DNA of 7,927 nt. It comes from an uncultured Clostridium sp. (lineage in GTDB: Bacteria > Bacillota > Clostridia > Lachnospirales > Anaerotignaceae). A program made the position numbers and the translations under genes. This document shows positions 1 through 5,462 of this stretch, in pieces. Numbering within the stretch: position 1 is the stretch's first letter; the number at the start of each line of letters is the position of its first letter. Location of the stretch: contig CAMXTM010000085.1 of NCBI GenBank assembly GCA_947246775.1, positions 1 to 7,927 of the forward strand, written 5' to 3'. Below the pieces are notes generated by a model. It saw nothing but the letters and a program-made list of their open reading frames with translations. It made no database searches and was not told the origin of the DNA.

Positions 1-9
1 CAGCTTTTT

Positions 10-480
10 TTATCTATCGTTAATATATTCAATCAAAATATTAGCAAGTTGGTATTTCCTTTTTAGAAAATCATTTGTTTTTGCTTGAATGATATAATCC
101 TTTATTGTATCATATCCTGATGGTATTTTTCCTTTTACAATTTCTTTTTTACTTACATAAATGCTATCTTTTAATTCAAAAACAAGCTCTATTATCCTAT
201 TTGGAAGCTGTTGTATCTCTATTTTTCCCTCGAACACAATTTCGCCAGCAGTATCTGATGATACTAAACCATTTCTAAAAGAATCAAAAATAAAACATTG
301 ATTACACCAATATAGATGTACACAGTCTATTCCATACAGCGTAAAAAAAAATTCTTCTTTTTCTCCATCTAATAGAATATTAGCATAATGATCAGAATGA
401 TGGATAATACGAAATTCTGTTTTAAAAACAGGCTCTAGTGCCATTTTATACAAAGTTTCCAGTTCTAAAAGATTCATCAT
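10..480 (-). CDS. Hypothetical protein, AT-rich orphan downstream of glmU
   Basis: A 156-residue protein that I do not recognise. It has no signal peptide, membrane helix or obvious catalytic motif. It looks like a soluble, largely beta protein with alternating hydrophobic and charged residues, an aromatic/Cys stretch around residues 55-66 (YWCNQCFIF) and a charged helical C-terminus. The start is a doubled ATG (478-480 and 475-477) behind AAGGA; the second ATG has the better spacing (6 nt), so the protein may be one residue shorter. It lies 20 bp after the glmU stop on the same strand, so cotranscription is likely. Positions 61-360 are about 27% G+C by hand count (82 of 300), against about 44% in three sampled glmU stretches, which hints at a different origin. 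Well-studied Bacillota usually have prs after glmU. Real coding is supported by length, ribosome site and spacing; function is unknown. Confidence 0.7.
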   Translation of the reverse strand: MMNLLELETLYKMALEPVFKTEFRIIHHSDHYANILLDGEKEEFFFTLYGIDCVHLYWCNQCFIFDSFRNGLVSSDTAGEIVFEGKIEIQQLPNRIIELVFELKDSIYVSKKEIVKGKIPSGYDTIKDYIIQAKTNDFLKRKYQLANILIEYINDR

Positions 481-500
481 TTTTCCTTTACTATTTTATA

Positions 501-1865
501 TCAATGTTTTTTTACCCAGCCCTCAATTGTTTGTTGTCTTGCTCTTGCGACAGCAAGCACCTCTTCAGGCACATCTCTTGTAATGGTTGAGCCAGCCGCA
601 ATATAAGAACCTTTTTTTACGGTAACAGGTGCTACCAAGTTTGCATTGCAGCCCACAAATACATTATCTTCTACCACTGTCCTATGTTTTTTACTGCCAT
701 CATAGTTTACCGTAATACTACCACAGCCGAAATTGATTTTTTCTCCTGCATCTGTATCACCAATATAAGTCAAATGCGGAATTTTAGTACCTTTTCCTAC
801 ATTAGAATTTTTTACTTCTACAAAATCGCCTACTTTGACCTTATCCGCAATGTGGCAATTTGGACGAATATAAGCAAAAGGCCCAATAATAGCATCATTT
901 CCGATTGTAGAATCCATTGCAGTAGTAGACTGCATTTGCACGCCATTTCCAATAACCATATTACTTAATTTTGTATTAGGCCCAATATTACAATCTTCTC
1001 CTATTTTAGTATTGCCCTCTATCATGGTATTTGGTTGTATAATGGTATCTTGCCCAATTTCTACCTCGTTATCAATCCATGTATTTTCTGGTGAAATAAG
1101 TGTTACGCCATTTTCCATATGTTTTTGATTGATTCTTTTTTGCATAATTGCTGTTGCTTCGGCGAGCTGTACACGAGAGTTAATGCCAAAAAATGCTGTT
1201 ACATCTTCTGTCACAAGCGCATTGACTTTACCACCATGCTGCAATATGATTTCTAAAGTATCAGGCAAATAGTATTCCCCTTGTACATTGTCATTTTTTA
1301 ATTCTGACAATGCTTTTTTTAGGGCTGCGCCTTGAAAACAGTAAATGCCTGTATTGATTTCTTTGATTTGTTTTTGTTCTTCGGAAGCATCTTTATGCTC
1401 TATATTTTTTACAAAATTACCATTTTTATCTCTTATAATATGCCCATAGCCAGCAGGATTTTCTACGATAGCTGAAACAATAGAAACACTATTTTGCTCT
1501 TTTTTATGAAAGTCCAGCAACTGCTGCAAACTTTCTTTCGTAATGAGTGGAGTATCTCCGTACAATATTAAAATATTTTTATCTTCTTCTATAAATTCGC
1601 CAGCTTGCATTACGGCATGACCTGTGCCAAGCTGCTGCTCTTGTAGTGCAAAGGATATATTTTCTATTTTTTCGATTGCTTGTTTTACTTGGTCTGCTTT
1701 GTGTCCTACTACAACACATAGTGCCTCTGTATTGCAACTTTGCGCTGCCTTTATCACATGATAAATCATAGGTTTATGAAACAGCTCATGCAGCACCTTT
1801 GGTTTTTTGGATTTCATACGTGTGCCTTCTCCTGCTGCTAATATAATTGTTTTAAATGATTCCAT
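501..1865 (-). CDS. glmU: Bifunctional GlmU: GlcNAc-1-P uridyltransferase / GlcN-1-P acetyltransferase
   Basis: GlmU makes UDP-GlcNAc, the precursor of peptidoglycan and teichoic acids, in the cytoplasm. It acetylates glucosamine-1-phosphate with acetyl-CoA and then transfers UMP from UTP. The 454 residues match the family length. The N-terminal pyrophosphorylase domain (about 1-230) shows the nucleotide loop LAAGEGTRM (9-17) with PK (22-23), QLGTGHA (78-84), YGDTPL (102-107, metal-binding Asp104), GEYYL (196-200) and GINSR (227-231, metal-binding Asn229). The C-terminal left-handed beta-helix (about 255-430) has hexapeptide repeats and the acetyltransferase residues Arg334, Lys352, His364 (catalytic base, E. 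coli His363) and NYDG (387-390). The C-terminus EGWVKKH is typical. The start is set by AAGGAGA upstream of the ATG at 1863-1865. All key residues are present, so the enzyme should be active. The genes expected next to it in Bacillus (spoVG, prs) are absent from the visible flanks. Confidence 0.98.
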   Translation of the reverse strand: MESFKTIILAAGEGTRMKSKKPKVLHELFHKPMIYHVIKAAQSCNTEALCVVVGHKADQVKQAIEKIENISFALQEQQLGTGHAVMQAGEFIEEDKNILILYGDTPLITKESLQQLLDFHKKEQNSVSIVSAIVENPAGYGHIIRDKNGNFVKNIEHKDASEEQKQIKEINTGIYCFQGAALKKALSELKNDNVQGEYYLPDTLEIILQHGGKVNALVTEDVTAFFGINSRVQLAEATAIMQKRINQKHMENGVTLISPENTWIDNEVEIGQDTIIQPNTMIEGNTKIGEDCNIGPNTKLSNMVIGNGVQMQSTTAMDSTIGNDAIIGPFAYIRPNCHIADKVKVGDFVEVKNSNVGKGTKIPHLTYIGDTDAGEKINFGCGSITVNYDGSKKHRTVVEDNVFVGCNANLVAPVTVKKGSYIAAGSTITRDVPEEVLAVARARQQTIEGWVKKH

Positions 1866-1908
1866 TAGGCTCTCTCCTTCAAATAATGCACAATAATTTT
1901 ACATGGCT

Positions 1909-1937
1909 ATTATCTCATTTTTTAGTATACTTTTCAA
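1909..1937 (-). promoter_or_regulatory. Candidate sigma-A promoter of glmU
   Basis: Read on the minus strand, TTGAAA (1932-1937) and GATAAT (1909-1914) are separated by 17 bp, giving a leader of about 40 nt before the glmU ATG. The -10 and -35 each differ from consensus at one base. A TATACT on the same strand at about 1924-1929 is a possible alternative -10, but it has no good -35. Confidence 0.5.
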
Positions 1938-1984
1938 CCAAAAACCCAAAAGTTAAAATATTTCTTACATTTTTCATAAGAGGA

Positions 1985-2013
1985 TTGACAATATAACACA
2001 ATCGCATTATTAT
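1985..2013 (+). promoter_or_regulatory. Sigma-A promoter of the gntR-ABC operon
   Basis: A perfect -35 TTGACA (1985-1990), a 17-bp spacer and the -10 TATTAT (2008-2013, one mismatch) predict a start near 2020. It is divergent from the glmU promoter, with about 50 bp between the two -35 boxes. The predicted start falls at the edge of the palindrome at 2019-2038. Confidence 0.75.
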
Positions 2014-2018
2014 ATTAT

Positions 2019-2047
2019 TGTATTAAGTATGTAATACAGTAATACAG
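2019..2047 (+). promoter_or_regulatory. Putative GntR (YtrA-type) operator over the transcription start
   Basis: A perfect inverted repeat, TGTATTA (2019-2025) and TAATACA (2032-2038), has a 6-bp spacer. The right half-site is repeated directly, TAATACAG at 2032-2039 and again at 2040-2047. It sits between the -10 box and the ribosome site of the repressor gene, where binding would block transcription. GntR proteins bind short palindromes of this kind, and YtrA-type regulators commonly autoregulate. The third half-site could allow higher-order binding. Assignment to the adjacent GntR is inference from position. Confidence 0.65.
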
Positions 2048-2067
2048 AGAAAGGAGGCTTCCACTTT

Positions 2068-2442
2068 ATGAAAGAATATGACAACAATATACCGATATAC
2101 AAGCAAATTATGACAGAAATGAAAATCCGTATTTCATCAGGGCAGCTCAAGGCAGGAGAAAAAATTGCTTCTGTTAGAGAACTTGCGCAAGAATTTGAAG
2201 TCAATCCAAACACCATGCAAAAAGCACTTTCCGAGCTAGAAAGAGAAAATTTATTTTATACAGAAAGAACAGCAGGACGTTTTGTAACGGCAGATGGGGG
2301 TATGATTATGACGCTGAGAAATCGTTTAGCAGAACAAGAATTACAAAAATTTATGGAATATATGGCACAAATTGGCTACAGTCCGACAGAAGTAATTCAA
2401 AAAATTGAAACATGGCAAAAGGAGGGAAAAAACAATGCATGA
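2068..2442 (+). CDS. GntR-family transcriptional regulator, YtrA subfamily
   Basis: A 124-residue repressor, the usual size for the YtrA group. It has a winged helix-turn-helix (about 8-75) and only a short helical tail instead of a large ligand domain. Visible family features are PIYKQI (9-14), the segment SGQLKAGEKIASVRELA (24-40), the recognition helix VNPNTMQKALSELE (45-58) and the wing RTAGRFV (67-73). The C-terminal 45 residues probably dimerise. AAAGGAGG (2050-2057) precedes the ATG by 10 nt. It is first in an operon with an ABC ATPase and a permease, and its end overlaps the ATPase gene by 8 bp. In Bacillus subtilis, YtrA represses a similar operon induced by cell-wall antibiotics. 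By analogy this protein probably represses its own operon through the palindrome at 2019-2038, but the inducer is unknown. Confidence 0.92.
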   Translation: MKEYDNNIPIYKQIMTEMKIRISSGQLKAGEKIASVRELAQEFEVNPNTMQKALSELERENLFYTERTAGRFVTADGGMIMTLRNRLAEQELQKFMEYMAQIGYSPTEVIQKIETWQKEGKNNA

Positions 2443-3133
2443 AATTGTGAATATTACAAACTTAAATAAAAAATATGGCAACAAGCAAGTTTTAAGCGAA
2501 CTAAATTTAACCATTCATTCTGGGCAAATTGTAGGGCTTTTAGGACCAAACGGCTGCGGCAAAACCACACTCATTAAAATTATGACAGGGCTAATCAAAG
2601 ACTATAGCGGCAATGTTTTGATTGATGGCTTTGCGCCCAATGTGCATACAAAGTCCGTTGTGTCTTATTTGCCAGAAAAAACCTATTTGAGCAACTGGAT
2701 GACAGTAAAAGATGCTTTTAGTTTATTTCAAGATTTTTATACGGACTTTAAGATAGAAAAAGCACGAGATATGGCGTCTTCCTTAAAATTAGAAGAAAAT
2801 CAAAAAATTGTTTCTATGTCAAAAGGAATGCAGGAAAAAGTCCAACTGATATTGGTAATGTCAAGAGAAGCAAAAATCTATGTGCTAGATGAGCCAATCG
2901 GTGGCGTTGACCCAGCCGCAAGGGACTATATTCTTTCTACCATTTTAAAAAATTATTCTAATGAAAGTTCTATTTTGCTTTCTACCCATTTAATCCATGA
3001 TGTTGAAAAAATATTCGACAAAGTATTATTTTTAAAAAATGGAAAAATAGAAATTGATGAATATGTAGACAACATCAGAGAACAAAAAGGGCTTTCTATT
3101 GATGCACTATTTCGGGAGGTGTATAAGATATGA
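2435..3133 (+). CDS. ABC transporter ATP-binding protein (YtrB/YxlF-like)
   Basis: A 232-residue cytoplasmic ATPase that should power the permease encoded next. Visible motifs are Walker A GPNGCGKTT (37-45), Walker B IYVLDEP (148-154), the D-loop GGVDP (156-160) and the switch His185 in STH. Two motifs are divergent: the signature is SMSKGMQ (127-133) rather than LSGGQ, and the Q-loop position reads YLPEK (78-82) with Glu for Gln. Both changes are, from memory, common in this GntR-linked exporter subfamily, so they need not mean loss of activity. The ATG at 2435 is chosen because GGAGGG (2421-2426) lies 8 nt upstream; a longer reading from 2405 would add ten residues without a ribosome site. 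The gene overlaps gntR by 8 bp and the permease by 4 bp (ATGA), which suggests translational coupling. The substrate cannot be read from sequence. Confidence 0.93.
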   Translation: MHEIVNITNLNKKYGNKQVLSELNLTIHSGQIVGLLGPNGCGKTTLIKIMTGLIKDYSGNVLIDGFAPNVHTKSVVSYLPEKTYLSNWMTVKDAFSLFQDFYTDFKIEKARDMASSLKLEENQKIVSMSKGMQEKVQLILVMSREAKIYVLDEPIGGVDPAARDYILSTILKNYSNESSILLSTHLIHDVEKIFDKVLFLKNGKIEIDEYVDNIREQKGLSIDALFREVYKI

Positions 3134-3957
3134 TGCTAAAATTAATGAAATATGAAATCAAATCTACCTACAAAACTTTTTTTACGATTATGGCAAGTTT
3201 TGTTTTATTGACCATTTTGTTGTGTATGAGCATGAAAATGCCAAATACGCCGATGTTATTAGTATTGTTTTCAGGCGCTTGCTTTATGATAGGAGGCGGC
3301 ACATTTATTGCCTATTTACTTACCTTATTTAACCGATATTATAAAAATCTTTATGGACGAGAGGGCTATTTGATGTTTACGCTGCCCGTCAAAGGTTGGG
3401 AATTGGTATGCTCTAAATTTGCGATTGCACTATTTTGGAGCATTGCGCTGTGTGTTGCCATTGGGCTTTGCTTGTTAGGCACAATCCAATTTATGATATT
3501 AAATTCTTCAGCGGATATGATAAAAGAAAACTATACTTTATTCAAATTATTAAAAGAAGCGATGTTTGAACATGGTTATTGGCATCTCGCACTTCAAATG
3601 ATATTGTCTACGGTAGTAGGGATTGCAAAAACAATTGCGCGGATTTACTTTGTGATTGCGGTTGCTTATTTGCCTTTTATCAAAAGAGGACATATTCCTA
3701 TTGCGCTATTTTTGTATTTTGTCATTGATGTAATAGAAAGTTTTATTGTAAGTAATATGATGCGCCTTATATTTCATAAATACTATCATGATTTCTTTAG
3801 CATTACCTTAATAGAATGTATTAATGTAATAGGAATTCCTCAAGACGTTAGAGAAGTGACTGGATTTTATGCGATTATGCTGGTTTCTGTTATTTTTATC
3901 GCATTGTTGCTTGCTGCGTCAAGCTATCTATTAGACAAAAAAACATCTATCAAATAA
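3130..3957 (+). CDS. ABC transporter permease, six membrane helices
   Basis: A 275-residue integral membrane protein that forms the channel half of the transporter with the preceding ATPase. Hydrophobic segments lie near residues 17-35, 42-66, 97-121, 152-182, 188-210 and 246-268, giving about six helices. The cytoplasmic stretch NLYGREGYLMFTLPV (73-87) between helices 2 and 3 is typical of ABC-2-type permeases in GntR-linked operons of Clostridia and probably contacts the ATPase. The start is a doubled ATG (3130 and 3133) that overlaps the ATPase stop as ATGA, with GGGAGG (3114-3119) upstream. With a single permease gene, the complex is probably a homodimer of each half. It is the last gene of the operon, with a terminator 11 bp after its stop. 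Export of a peptide antibiotic or lipid is a guess from the YtrA link. Confidence 0.88.
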   Translation: MMLKLMKYEIKSTYKTFFTIMASFVLLTILLCMSMKMPNTPMLLVLFSGACFMIGGGTFIAYLLTLFNRYYKNLYGREGYLMFTLPVKGWELVCSKFAIALFWSIALCVAIGLCLLGTIQFMILNSSADMIKENYTLFKLLKEAMFEHGYWHLALQMILSTVVGIAKTIARIYFVIAVAYLPFIKRGHIPIALFLYFVIDVIESFIVSNMMRLIFHKYYHDFFSITLIECINVIGIPQDVREVTGFYAIMLVSVIFIALLLAASSYLLDKKTSIK

Positions 3958-3968
3958 AATAATATAAT

Positions 3969-4013
3969 AAAAAAGAGCTGGCAATCTTCCATTAGAAAGT
4001 CAGCCCTTTTTTT
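3969..4013 (+). terminator. Intrinsic terminator of the gntR-ABC operon
   Basis: A stem of about 14 bp pairs AAAAAAGAGCTGGC (3969-3982) with GTCAGCCCTTTTTT (3999-4012), with one A-C mismatch and one G-U pair, and ends in seven T. It begins 11 bp after the permease stop. Confidence 0.85.
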
Positions 4014-4029
4014 AGGGGAAGAAGTAGAA

Positions 4030-4063
4030 AGAATGTTATTTGTATGGGGGAGAATAACATTCT
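4030..4063. other. Perfect 11-bp inverted repeat (stem-loop) of unknown role
   Basis: AGAATGTTATT (4030-4040) and AATAACATTCT (4053-4063) are exact reverse complements around a 12-nt purine-rich loop containing GGGGGAG. There is no T-tract on either side, so it is not a standard terminator. It lies between the ABC operon terminator and the thioredoxin promoter. It could be a protein-binding palindrome, a mobile-element remnant, or a structure in readthrough RNA. The rest of 4064-4150 is AT-rich and shows only a smaller palindrome, AGAAT-AATC-ATTCT (4121-4134). Confidence 0.6.
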
Positions 4064-4150
4064 CAATAGTAAGTATGACCACAAACAGAGGAATTATACA
4101 TTAAATTCAAAAAAAAATTTAGAATAATCATTCTTAATTAAAAATAATTA

Positions 4151-4179
4151 TTGACTCTTTGTACTTATTCTGGTATATT
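4151..4179 (+). promoter_or_regulatory. Sigma-A promoter of the thioredoxin gene
   Basis: TTGACT (4151-4156), 17 bp, then TATATT (4174-4179) preceded by TGG, which makes an extended -10. The predicted start near 4186 leaves a leader of about 58 nt. The leader holds a short inverted repeat (AGTAT 4191-4195, ATACT 4204-4208) and AAAGGAGG (4227-4234), 9 nt before the ATG. Confidence 0.75.
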
Positions 4180-4243
4180 GGTATAAACAAAGTATTTTGT
4201 ACCATACTAAAAAAGGAATAGAACAAAAAGGAGGACGATTTTA

Positions 4244-4561
4244 ATGTTATTACATTTAAATAGCAAAAATTTTGATAGCGAAGTATTACAAAGTAAAGTA
4301 CCTGTTTTAGTTGATTTTTCTGCAATATGGTGCCCTCCTTGCCAGATGATGGGACCTGTGATGGAAAAGTTAGCGGCAGATTTTGAAAACAAAGCAAAAG
4401 TTGCAAAAGTAGACATTGATGAATGTTCTGATTTAGCAATGAAATACAATGTCATGAGCGTACCCTCTATGATATATTTTAAAAACGGCGAAATCAAAGA
4501 CCAAGTGATTGGTGCTGTGCCTGCTGAGCATTTATCCGACAAATTAAACCAATTACTTTAA
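4244..4561 (+). CDS. trxA: Thioredoxin with CPPC active site
   Basis: A 105-residue single-domain cytoplasmic thioredoxin, the normal length for TrxA. It should reduce disulfides in client proteins and be recycled by a thioredoxin reductase, which is not encoded here. Visible features are the buried Asp24 (E. coli Asp26), the active site WCPPC (29-33), Pro38 after the active-site helix start, and cis-Pro74 in SVPSM (72-76), followed by FKNG (79-82). The active site is unusual: classical bacterial TrxA has WCGPC, whereas WCPPC is best known from some plant h-type thioredoxins. The change should alter redox potential or partner choice. A third cysteine, Cys61, is present. It is monocistronic, with its own promoter and strong ribosome site, and a repeat element starts 7 bp after its stop. 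The thioredoxin fold is certain; whether it is the main housekeeping thioredoxin is not. Confidence 0.93.
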   Translation: MLLHLNSKNFDSEVLQSKVPVLVDFSAIWCPPCQMMGPVMEKLAADFENKAKVAKVDIDECSDLAMKYNVMSVPSMIYFKNGEIKDQVIGAVPAEHLSDKLNQLL

Positions 4562-4568
4562 TTGAAAG

Positions 4569-4763
4569 ACCTTGAGGGCGTTGCCCTCAAACTCCCACTT
4601 CTTTCTTGAAAGAAAGAAGCAAAGAACTTTAAAAGGAAACTTCGTTACACTACGTTTCCTCACTAAAATAAATATTTTTCAAGGAAAAACGCTAGTTTTT
4701 CCAGAAAAGTTTTTTGTCCAACTTTTTTCAAAAAAGTTGGTAGGTTTGGGCAAAGCCCAAGGT
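4569..4763. repeat. MITE-like palindromic non-coding element with nested hairpins
   Basis: A 195-bp element whose two ends are imperfect inverted copies of each other over roughly 80-90 bp. Each arm carries three hairpins in the same order. Left arm: TTGAGGGC/GCCCTCAA (4572-4590), CTTCTTTCTT/AAGAAAGAAG (4599-4620) and AGGAAAC/GTTTCCT (4634-4660). Right arm, from the outer end inwards: TTGGGC/GCCCAA (4746-4760), CCAACTTTTTT/AAAAAAGTTGG (4718-4740) and GGAAAAAC/GTTTTTCC (4683-4702). Both termini read ACCTTG when read inwards, and both continue through GGC-TTGCCC-AAAC. The centre (about 4661-4682) is AT-rich. It has no plausible gene and no clear target-site duplication. Form and size fit a miniature inverted-repeat element or another dispersed palindromic repeat. 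Being in the thioredoxin 3' untranslated region, it would be transcribed and highly folded. Confidence 0.75.
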
Positions 4764-4766
4764 TTT

Positions 4767-4799
4767 TATCCTACTATCCATTAGTAGGATATTTTTTTT
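4767..4799 (+). terminator. Intrinsic terminator after thioredoxin and repeat element
   Basis: A perfect 10-bp stem, TATCCTACTA (4767-4776) with TAGTAGGATA (4782-4791), a 5-nt loop and eight T (4792-4799). It ends the thioredoxin transcript after the repeat element, or belongs to the insulation before the sigma factor operon. Confidence 0.85.
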
Positions 4800-4818
4800 A
4801 AAATTTTTTAAAATAGTT

Positions 4819-4847
4819 TGAACCAAAATTACAAAATGGAACTCTTA
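4819..4847 (+). promoter_or_regulatory. Weak candidate ECF-type promoter for the sigma/anti-sigma operon
   Basis: TGAACC (4819-4824) resembles the GAAC-containing -35 elements of ECF-dependent promoters and is followed at about 16-17 bp by CTCTTA. No good sigma-A promoter was found in 4800-4892. ECF operons are often autoregulated, which makes this plausible, but the -10 match is poor. Confidence 0.25.
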
Positions 4848-4892
4848 TATACAGGTGCACCGAAAAGGAAAGAGAAACAAAGGAGGCAGCAT

Positions 4893-5462
4893 ATGGAGGA
4901 ATCAGAATGGATTCAAAAAATGCAGCAAGGTGATGAAACTGCTTTTTTTATCATATACGAAAAATATAAAAATGCAGCGTTACGTACAGCATATCTCATT
5001 ACGGGCAATCGTTATACAGGAGAGGACATTTTGCAGGAAACATTTATCCAATGCTGTCTTCACATCAAGGAATTGAAAGACCCCGCAACTTTTAAAAGCT
5101 GGTTTTACAAAATATTGACAAGGACGGCTTGGAAAATGGCAAAAAAAGACAAATGTGCAGTACCTGTAGAAAATATATTCGAAACAATAGACGAAAGTGT
5201 GGAAGAAGATTCCGAAAAAACATTTTTGCAAAAAGAAGAACGGAAAAAACTGCTTGAGGCAATCAATCAATTAGACTTAAAACAGCGCATTACTGTCATT
5301 TTATACTACTACAACGAAATGTCTGTTTCAGAAATTGCAAAGGCAACAGGCAGTTTGGAGGGTACTGTAAAATCAAGATTATTTTTTGCAAGAAAAAAGC
5401 TGTATCAAACGTTGAAAACAGATGCATTTTTTAAGGGAAGGGTTTGTGAAAAGAATGGATAA
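4893..5462 (+). CDS. ECF-family RNA polymerase sigma factor
   Basis: A 189-residue sigma-70-family factor with only regions 2 and 4, as in ECF sigma factors that redirect RNA polymerase to stress promoters. Region 2 (about 10-80) includes QQGDETAFFIIYEKY (11-25), the polymerase-contact segment EDILQETF (44-51) and the -10-binding helix FKSWFYKILTRTAW (67-80). A charged linker (about 84-115) leads to region 4 (about 118-172), with the -35-binding helix-turn-helix MSVSEIAKATG then GTVKSRLFFARKKL. The start at 4893 is chosen because AAAGGAGG (4879-4886) lies 6 nt upstream; an upstream in-frame TTG at 4818 would add 25 atypical residues without a ribosome site. The gene overlaps the anti-sigma gene by 8 bp, so the partner should hold it inactive until a signal arrives. 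Regulon unknown. Confidence 0.94.
   Translation: MEESEWIQKMQQGDETAFFIIYEKYKNAALRTAYLITGNRYTGEDILQETFIQCCLHIKELKDPATFKSWFYKILTRTAWKMAKKDKCAVPVENIFETIDESVEEDSEKTFLQKEERKKLLEAINQLDLKQRITVILYYYNEMSVSEIAKATGSLEGTVKSRLFFARKKLYQTLKTDAFFKGRVCEKNG

Noticed and set aside
684..968. 94-codon plus-strand ORF opposite glmU
   Set aside because: It is antisense to a strongly conserved enzyme, has no ribosome site or recognisable domain, and is best explained as a shadow.
2405..2434. Longer N-terminus for the ABC ATPase
   Set aside because: GGAGGG sits 8 nt before the ATG at 2435, and the extra ten residues are absent from the family pattern.
4033..4104. 23-codon mini-ORF starting in the stem-loop after the ABC operon
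   Set aside because: There is no good ribosome site and no promoter; its codons coincide with the palindrome, so coding is not supported.
4119..4134. PerR/Fur-like box upstream of the thioredoxin promoter
   Set aside because: It matches only about 10 of 14 positions of a PerR-type 7-1-7 palindrome, and the right half is poor. This is too weak to call in AT-rich DNA.
4134..4542. Two overlapping minus-strand ORFs across the thioredoxin gene
   Set aside because: They are antisense to a clear thioredoxin with its own promoter and ribosome site.
4569..4763. CRISPR array or tandem repeats in the repetitive stretch after thioredoxin
   Set aside because: The repeats are inverted and self-complementary, without regular direct repeats or unique spacers.
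4572..4784. 70-codon plus-strand ORF through the palindromic repeat
   Set aside because: It lies wholly inside the hairpin-rich repeat and the following terminator, has no ribosome site, and gives a low-complexity basic peptide.
4818..4892. Upstream TTG start for the ECF sigma factor
   Set aside because: AAAGGAGG before ATG 4893 gives the usual ECF start; the extension would include the promoter region.
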